Source: Sphingobacterium thalpophilum (lineage in GTDB: Bacteria; Bacteroidota; Bacteroidia; Chitinophagales; Chitinophagaceae). Taken from it: a stretch of 42,079 nt of DNA. Both the position numbers and the translations under genes were made by a program. Location of the stretch: NCBI GenBank assembly GCA_943325035.2, contig CALPNW020000005.1, positions 1-42,079 of the forward strand, read 5' to 3'. Within the stretch, counting starts at the first letter, position 1; each line of letters starts with the position of its first letter. Positions 34,015-42,079 of this stretch are shown one piece after another. A model generated the notes under the pieces. It ran no database searches, had not been told where the DNA came from, and worked only from the letters and a program-made list of their open reading frames with translations.

Positions 34015-37000
34015 ATGAATTTGCAGACGCTTTTGGATCAATACCAGCAATCACCCCTGGTTCTACAGTTGGTGAACAGGCTATCTTATGCCGATACCCA
34101 AAAAATATTTTTAAAAAACATTCAGGGAAGCAGCGCAGAATTTTTGGTGAGTGCAGTTTTTTCGCACCCCGAAGCTCAGGGACTTAATCACCTGATTGTG
34201 CTCAATGATGCGGAAGAAGCTGCTTATTTTCATAATACGATTGAAAATTTAACCAGTGCGCTGGATCTGTTTTATTTCCCCTCCTCTTTTAAAAACAGAA
34301 AAAATTTCCGGTTACTGAACAGTTCGCATCTGATGCTCCGAACAGAGGCCCTTACTAAACTATCGAAGGGAGGCAATAAGAAGATCATCATTACTTATCC
34401 GGAAGCTATTTTCGAAAAAGTAATTCAGCCCTCTACCATCAACAGTAATATTATCAGTATCAAAACGAATGATACCATCAATCCGGAGAGTCTGATGGAT
34501 CTTTTTGTGATGTACGGATTTTTGAGGACCGATTTTGTGTATGAACCCGGGCAGTTTGCACTGCGCGGCGGGATCCTGGATATTTATTCTTTCGGGAATG
34601 AAAAACCTTACCGGGTAGAGTTGTTTGGTAATGAGGTGGATAGTATCCGGATATTTGATCCGGAAACGCAGTTGAGTGAAAGAAAATTACTGCAGGTAAA
34701 TATTATTCCCAATGTAGAAAAACTTCCCGAAGCATTTGGAGACGGAGTAGGTGACAAAATTTCCTTACTGGAATTTTTACCGGAAAACACCGTGGTATGG
34801 ATGAAGGACTGGGATGTGATTGAGGAGAAAATCCGGGTGCAGGAAGAAGACCTGGTTGGATTTTTAAGTCTCCAGCGTGATGGGCATTTTCAGCAGCAGA
34901 ACGAAGACGAAGATGCATGGGTGCTGAAAGATGTTCAGTGGACCGATTTCATCAAAGGAGGGGCATTAAAGACTTTGCTGAACCAGAAAGTAATGGTGGA
35001 GTTTGGGTATAAACCGTTCTTTGCCAGCTTTGAAATGGAATTTAATACCAAACCACAGCCCTCCTTTAACAGGCAGTTTGATCTGCTGATTAAAGACCTG
35101 AAAACGCATGAGGCTGCGGGATATACCATTTATCTTTTTGCAGAACAGGTAAAGCAGCTGGAACGGCTGAACACTATTTTTACCGATCTGAATACCGCCA
35201 TCCAGTTTACTCCGGTGGGTACCGGTATACACGAAGGTTTCATTGATCATACATTGAAGGTTATCTGTTATACCGATCACCAGATCTTTCAGCGGTACCA
35301 TAAATACAAAGTAAAACAGGCGTATAATAAAAACAAAGCACTTACGCTGAAAACGCTGCGCGATCTGCAGCCGGGAGATTATGTAACCCATATTGATCAT
35401 GGTGTAGGAACCTATAGCGGGTTACAGAAACTGGAAGTGAACGGTAAGATCCAGGAAGCAGTCCGGATTATTTACAGAGACAGTGATATTCTTTATGTCA
35501 ATATCAATTCACTGCATAAAATATCTAAGTATACCGGTAAAGAAGGAACTGTTCCTAAGATCAATAAATTAGGCAGTGATGTCTGGAACAGGCTGAAAGA
35601 AAAAACCAAGATCAAGGTTAAGGAAATTGCATTTGACCTGATTAAATTATACGCGCAAAGAAAAGCGCAGCATGGGTTTGCGCACGCACCCGATACCTAT
35701 ATGCAAACGGAGCTGGAGGCCTCGTTTATTTATGAAGACACTCCCGATCAAAGCAAGGCCACTGCAGATGTTAAAAAAGATATGGAAAGTGAGTCGCCGA
35801 TGGACCGCCTGGTTTGCGGTGATGTTGGCTTTGGTAAAACCGAAATTGCCATTCGTGCTGCTTTCAAATCGGTGGTAGATGGCAAACAGGCAGCAATACT
35901 TGTTCCCACCACCATCCTTGCATTTCAGCACTACAAAACATTTAAAGACAGGCTGAAAGATTTTCCGGTTACCGTTGATTATATTAACCGGTTTAAATCG
36001 GCGAAGGAAAAAAAAGAAACATTAAAAAGAGTAGAAGAAGGAAAGGTAGATATCATCATTGGTACACACGGATTGCTGGGCAAGGAAGTGAAGTTCAAAG
36101 ACCTTGGGGTAATGATTGTGGATGAAGAACAAAAATTCGGGGTAGGCCATAAGGAAAAATTAAAAACACTCAAGACCAATGTGGATTGTTTAACACTTAC
36201 TGCCACCCCTATTCCAAGAACATTGCAGTTCAGTTTAATGGGAGCCCGGGATCTGAGTATCATCAATACCCCGCCACCCAACAGGCAACCCATTCAAACG
36301 GAAGTGCGCGTTTTCAATGATGATTTTATACGGGATGCTATTTATTTTGAAACAGAACGGGGCGGTCAGGTTTTTTTTATTCATAACCGTGTTCAGGGTC
36401 TTGCAGAAATGAGCGCAATGATACAGGGACTTTGTCCGGATCTGAGTATCGGGTATGCACACGGCCAGCTCGAAGGACATGAACTCGAAGAAAAGATCAT
36501 GGACTTTATTGATAAAAAATACGATGTACTTGTTTGTACCAATATTGTAGAAAGTGGCGTGGATATAGCCAATGTAAATACCATTATTGTTAATAATGCC
36601 CATCATTTTGGGCTGAGTGATCTGCACCAGTTAAGGGGAAGGGTAGGACGCAGCAATAAGAAAGCCTTTTGTTATCTGCTGGCTCCTCCAATGAGTACCT
36701 TGCCTACCGATTCACGCAAACGCCTGCAGACCCTCGAGCAATTCAGTGATTTGGGTAGCGGTTTTCAGATTGCTATGCGTGATCTGGATATTCGTGGTGC
36801 AGGAAATATGCTTGGTGGAGAACAAAGTGGATTTATGGCTGAGATTGGGTTTGAAATGTACCAGAAAATTCTGGAGGAAGCCATCCGTGAACTCAAGCGC
36901 ACTTCCTTTAAAGACCTGTTTAAAGAGGAGATCAGCAAGCAGGATGATTTTGTAAGTGACTGTACGATTGATACTGATCTGGAAATTCTAATCCCGGACA

Positions 37001-37428
37001 GTTATGTAGAGAGTATCACAGAAAGGTTATCGCTTTACACCCGGTTAGACAGTTGTGAGAACGAAGAAAATCTCCTGGAGTTTCATGCAGAAATGATCGA
37101 CCGTTTTGGTCCGATGCCCCCATCCGTAGACGACCTGTTCACCACGGTAAGGTGCAGATGGCTGGCCGTAGGTATGGGTTTTGAAAAAATGACCCTTAAG
37201 GATAATATTCTCCGTTGCTATTTTATCAACAGGCCGGATTCGCCCTATTTTGAATCGGCCTTATTTAAAAAAGTGCTGGATTATTTACAAACCGGTACCA
37301 ATAAAGCCCGGCTCAAACAAACCGGCCGGATGTTTCTGCTGGTGGTAGACCATGTAAAGGGCATGGAAGAAATGAAAAGATTCCTTGACCTGATGCATAA
37401 GAATGTAGTTGGAGAAAAAGCCGTATAA
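34015..37428 (+). CDS. mfd: Transcription-repair coupling factor
   Basis: YVTHIDHGVGTYSGL (RID), GDVGFGKTEIAIRAAF, DEEQKFGVGHKEKLK, TATPIPRTL. Confidence 0.97.
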   Translation: MNLQTLLDQYQQSPLVLQLVNRLSYADTQKIFLKNIQGSSAEFLVSAVFSHPEAQGLNHLIVLNDAEEAAYFHNTIENLTSALDLFYFPSSFKNRKNFRLLNSSHLMLRTEALTKLSKGGNKKIIITYPEAIFEKVIQPSTINSNIISIKTNDTINPESLMDLFVMYGFLRTDFVYEPGQFALRGGILDIYSFGNEKPYRVELFGNEVDSIRIFDPETQLSERKLLQVNIIPNVEKLPEAFGDGVGDKISLLEFLPENTVVWMKDWDVIEEKIRVQEEDLVGFLSLQRDGHFQQQNEDEDAWVLKDVQWTDFIKGGALKTLLNQKVMVEFGYKPFFASFEMEFNTKPQPSFNRQFDLLIKDLKTHEAAGYTIYLFAEQVKQLERLNTIFTDLNTAIQFTPVGTGIHEGFIDHTLKVICYTDHQIFQRYHKYKVKQAYNKNKALTLKTLRDLQPGDYVTHIDHGVGTYSGLQKLEVNGKIQEAVRIIYRDSDILYVNINSLHKISKYTGKEGTVPKINKLGSDVWNRLKEKTKIKVKEIAFDLIKLYAQRKAQHGFAHAPDTYMQTELEASFIYEDTPDQSKATADVKKDMESESPMDRLVCGDVGFGKTEIAIRAAFKSVVDGKQAAILVPTTILAFQHYKTFKDRLKDFPVTVDYINRFKSAKEKKETLKRVEEGKVDIIIGTHGLLGKEVKFKDLGVMIVDEEQKFGVGHKEKLKTLKTNVDCLTLTATPIPRTLQFSLMGARDLSIINTPPPNRQPIQTEVRVFNDDFIRDAIYFETERGGQVFFIHNRVQGLAEMSAMIQGLCPDLSIGYAHGQLEGHELEEKIMDFIDKKYDVLVCTNIVESGVDIANVNTIIVNNAHHFGLSDLHQLRGRVGRSNKKAFCYLLAPPMSTLPTDSRKRLQTLEQFSDLGSGFQIAMRDLDIRGAGNMLGGEQSGFMAEIGFEMYQKILEEAIRELKRTSFKDLFKEEISKQDDFVSDCTIDTDLEILIPDSYVESITERLSLYTRLDSCENEENLLEFHAEMIDRFGPMPPSVDDLFTTVRCRWLAVGMGFEKMTLKDNILRCYFINRPDSPYFESALFKKVLDYLQTGTNKARLKQTGRMFLLVVDHVKGMEEMKRFLDLMHKNVVGEKAV

Positions 37429-37442
37429 AGGAGGGCATAAAA

Positions 37443-37470
37443 AAACCGATAGAATAAATCCTATCGGTTT
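37443..37470. terminator. Terminator between convergent mfd and a small ORF
   Basis: AAACCGATAG-aataaatc-CTATCGGTTT flanked by an A-run on the mfd side. Confidence 0.7.
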
Positions 37471-37491
37471 GATCAGTATGTGTTGATATAC

Positions 37492-37698
37492 TTAGAATCC
37501 TTTTGTAGCAACGCCATCAGCGATAGCCTGTAAAGCTTTTGCTTCACTCATGATAGCAGCCATTTTGTTGCCTTTACCATCATGACCACCGGCCATGTAA
37601 CCACCTTTAGCTGTTTTTGTTACAACTGCGTCTTGCATTGGAACATTTTTTTCCTTTGTTTTAAGGCAGTATGCTTTAATCATTTTTGAAGTGTCCAT
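37492..37698 (-). CDS. Small conserved-looking hypothetical protein
   Basis: 68 aa MDTSKMIKAYCLKTKEKNVPMQDAVVTKTAKGGYMAGGHDGKGNKMAAIMSEAKALQAIADGVATKGF; own terminator and A/G-rich upstream. Confidence 0.65.
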   Translation of the reverse strand: MDTSKMIKAYCLKTKEKNVPMQDAVVTKTAKGGYMAGGHDGKGNKMAAIMSEAKALQAIADGVATKGF

Positions 37699-37771
37699 TT
37701 TTTAGAATTTAGGTATTAGTTAATAGTGTACTTAATTGTCCGACCAAGATACTCTTTTTTTGATAAAATTA

Positions 37772-39757
<1,986 letters not shown>

Positions 39758-39902
39758 TTATCTGTCTTGCTTTTTAGTTACAATTTGCAAGCTGGCAAAT
39801 GTACTTAAAATAAGGGCAAAATCCTTCAAAAAGCAGCGCTAGTTTTCCCCATTTTAACATACATTAAGGGGGTGTCTTTTGGCAAAATGAATGTTTATAC
39901 AT

Positions 39903-39910
39903 TAAATTTG
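39903..39910 (+). promoter_or_regulatory. Candidate -7 element (TAAATTTG) of the AraC-family gene
   Basis: TAnnTTTG match with TTTTG about 20 bp upstream (39877-39881). Confidence 0.5.
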
Positions 39911-39917
39911 CCTCCGG

Positions 39918-40841
39918 ATGATTCAGGTAATGGACATATTAAAAGTGGCGCAGCGCAACGGTATTGATACCAGCCCCGATATTTTGTACCAGAAGGAGCA
40001 GGATATTCCTGGTTCTATTCAGTACAGTATCCGCCGATATTATGCACATCATGCCTGGGTGGCAGAAGATACCGGAATGCTCGTTTATCATTACAATGAG
40101 CACAAGCCCAAAGACAATTACCTCGAACTGAGGTACTGTACCACGGGTAACCGCTATTGTGCCGAAAGAAGCTGTTCTTCCTGCAATGAATTACCTACAT
40201 TAAACTGTCAGGGAAAGCACCAGACCATCGACGTATTTACCTTTCATTTTACCGCCACTTTCCTGCACCAGTTTGTACACAATGTAAAAGTGAGTAACCG
40301 CAAGGATGAAGTACTGGCATTTAAACATCCGCATGCTTTTACCAAGGTTTTTCCTTTGTGTGGCAAAAAGAGAAATGTACTGGACTCTCTGCTCAATCAC
40401 AGTTATTCGGGTTCACTCGAAAATATTTTTGTAAACGCCAAAATACATGAGTTGCTGTTGTACAGTATTGATTGTCTGGCAGACGAAAAAGAAGATGGGT
40501 TTACCTGCAAATTTCTGGCAGATGACAGCGGTAAAGACCGTATTTATCAGGCACGTGAAATATTGTTGCAGCATATCGGCGACCCTATTACCATCAAGGA
40601 ACTCAGCCGCAAGGTTGCCATGAATGAGTGCTACCTCAAAAAAGGATTCAAGGAAGTATTCGGAACTACTATTTTTGATTTTTATCAGCAACAAAGAATG
40701 GAGCACGCCAAGTACCTGCTCTATGAAAAAAGCCTGAGCGTTACAGATGTTTCTGCTTTACTCGGGTACTCATCCATCTCGCATTTTTCCGCCGCTTTTA
40801 AAAAGCATACCGGCCTCAAGCCATGTGAATTACTGAAGTAA
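39918..40841 (+). CDS. AraC-family transcriptional regulator with Cys-rich N-terminal domain
   Basis: C-terminal HTH_18 (DPITIKELSRKVAMNECYLKKGFKEVFGTTIFDFYQQQRMEHAKYLL...VTDVSALLGYSSISHFSAAFKKHTGLKP); N-terminal CTTGNRYCAERSCSSC. Confidence 0.92.
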   Translation: MIQVMDILKVAQRNGIDTSPDILYQKEQDIPGSIQYSIRRYYAHHAWVAEDTGMLVYHYNEHKPKDNYLELRYCTTGNRYCAERSCSSCNELPTLNCQGKHQTIDVFTFHFTATFLHQFVHNVKVSNRKDEVLAFKHPHAFTKVFPLCGKKRNVLDSLLNHSYSGSLENIFVNAKIHELLLYSIDCLADEKEDGFTCKFLADDSGKDRIYQAREILLQHIGDPITIKELSRKVAMNECYLKKGFKEVFGTTIFDFYQQQRMEHAKYLLYEKSLSVTDVSALLGYSSISHFSAAFKKHTGLKPCELLK

Positions 40842-40847
40842 ATGATT

Positions 40848-41933
40848 TTACAATCCGCTGAAACCCCTTATAGTGATGGATTGTAGAGTAGTATTGGGTA
40901 ATCCCGGTTCGTATATCCGTTGATTGATGAGGCCAATACCTCTTGCGTAACGGATCTCTCCTTCCAGCAAAATCAATGGGGTGCCGGTACCCGTTCCTGA
41001 TTCAGGCGTAAAAATCATTTCACGTTTTACCCGGATAATTTTTTGGAGGGTAATACCCATATAAACTGCTGATTCGTTGATGGCAATAACAGTGAACCGC
41101 AAGTTGGCCTGTCCGAAAATAGTGCCCGGAGCAGCCCCTCGTCCTGCCCTGATGGAAGTTGATTCCCAGGTGGCCGAAGGTGTTCCCGGCAACACGTTTT
41201 CTTTTAAGTAAATATATTCGAGCGGAGTATTGTTTACAATGGTATCGTAAAGATTTAAATAATCAAATTGGGGGGAGCCTACGCACCAGTATTCTCCGTT
41301 AGAACCCTTGGTATAAAACTCAATTGAATTGAATGGTGCAGTTTCGTAAGTATAGTATTGTTTGCTGTTGAATGTAACGCTTACCGGAGAAATCGTTGAT
41401 CTGAAACTATCCAGTGTGCTACCTCCGATTATGCTAATTGAAGGATTTAATCCATAGCGGATCCAGCCATTGGGTTTGGTGGCTAAATAGTCATAAGAAC
41501 TGCTGCCGTTATTAGGTCCTCCGGTAGTAACACTAAAACCACAGGCGCTGCTGCCAAACTTCAGTTTAAAATCAACTGTACCCATAGCGAGTGGCTGGCC
41601 TTTTCCTTTTAAAGTAATAATAGCCGCTCCGGCAGACTGTGCAAAGCCCGAATCCAGAAACCACATGCCATTTACGGTGTCGGAATAGATCAGGTATTTT
41701 CCGATGGTAGCAATAGTTACATTCACTGTTACGAGGTTACTATCGTTCAGCGGGGTATTAACAAGGTATTCTCCCATCACCAGCGAATTCCTGCAATTGC
41801 CCAGGCTATCCGTTAAGGTTCCTTCCGCAAGGCCAGTACCAATGCCCGATTCCAGACTCACTTCTTTTGTGCAGGAGAAGAATAAGACCGGAATAGCAAT
41901 GACTGAAAAGCATTTAATCAACAGTTGCTTCAT
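40848..41933 (-). CDS. Hypothetical lipoprotein
   Basis: 361 aa with lipoprotein signal MKQLLIKCFSVIAIPVLFFSC. Confidence 0.7.
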   Translation of the reverse strand: MKQLLIKCFSVIAIPVLFFSCTKEVSLESGIGTGLAEGTLTDSLGNCRNSLVMGEYLVNTPLNDSNLVTVNVTIATIGKYLIYSDTVNGMWFLDSGFAQSAGAAIITLKGKGQPLAMGTVDFKLKFGSSACGFSVTTGGPNNGSSSYDYLATKPNGWIRYGLNPSISIIGGSTLDSFRSTISPVSVTFNSKQYYTYETAPFNSIEFYTKGSNGEYWCVGSPQFDYLNLYDTIVNNTPLEYIYLKENVLPGTPSATWESTSIRAGRGAAPGTIFGQANLRFTVIAINESAVYMGITLQKIIRVKREMIFTPESGTGTGTPLILLEGEIRYARGIGLINQRIYEPGLPNTTLQSITIRGFSGL

Positions 41934-41971
41934 GAATTGGTGTGGTTTGTGGTACGAATATCAGATAAAAT

Positions 41972-42079
41972 TTACACCAATAGCGCAGCCTGCTGGGCTA
42001 AATCGGGTGATTTTAACAATAGGGCTATATTGTCTAAAGTAGTGGTGGCGATCTGGCTCAGCGCTTCTTCGGTAAAAAA
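41972..42079 (-). CDS. C-terminal end of an unidentified CDS truncated by window end
   Basis: Minus strand reads FFTEEALSQIATTTLDNIALLLKSPDLAQQAALLV* open to the window edge; too short to identify. Confidence 0.5.
   Translation of the reverse strand, partial: FFTEEALSQIATTTLDNIALLLKSPDLAQQAALLV

Overview
The window is 42 kb of a Bacteroidota chromosome; Chitinophagaceae-like is inferred from protein style, T9SS sorting tails and TAnnTTTG-type promoters. The left ~15 kb is a dense stress/dormancy-type island: UspA (partial), CHAD, YtxH, PAS histidine kinase, REC-CRP fusion response regulator, two Hsp20s, phospholipase D, short alpha-glucan phosphorylase, FtsH, BON, phosphoribosyltransferase, PNPOx-like, ferritin-like DUF892 and erythromycin-esterase-like genes. 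A CheB-CheR-PAS fusion and two more PAS kinases follow. The rest is mostly housekeeping: tRNA-Leu, DEAD helicase, fRMsr, flippase, arfB, dtd, MazG-like, glyS, FNR, T9SS S8 protease, mfd, gyrB and an AraC regulator. The main discovery is a shared promoter architecture in front of seven transcription units in the island. A CRP/FNR-type palindrome TGA-N6-TCA (oriented TGAC-N5-TCA) is centred 33-34 bp upstream of a TAnnTTTR-like -7 element. A second copy usually lies exactly 22 bp further upstream. The REC-CRP regulator encoded in the same island is the obvious candidate reader, which suggests a previously undescribed two-component regulon with gene content resembling the mycobacterial DosR dormancy regulon. 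All motif counts were made by eye.
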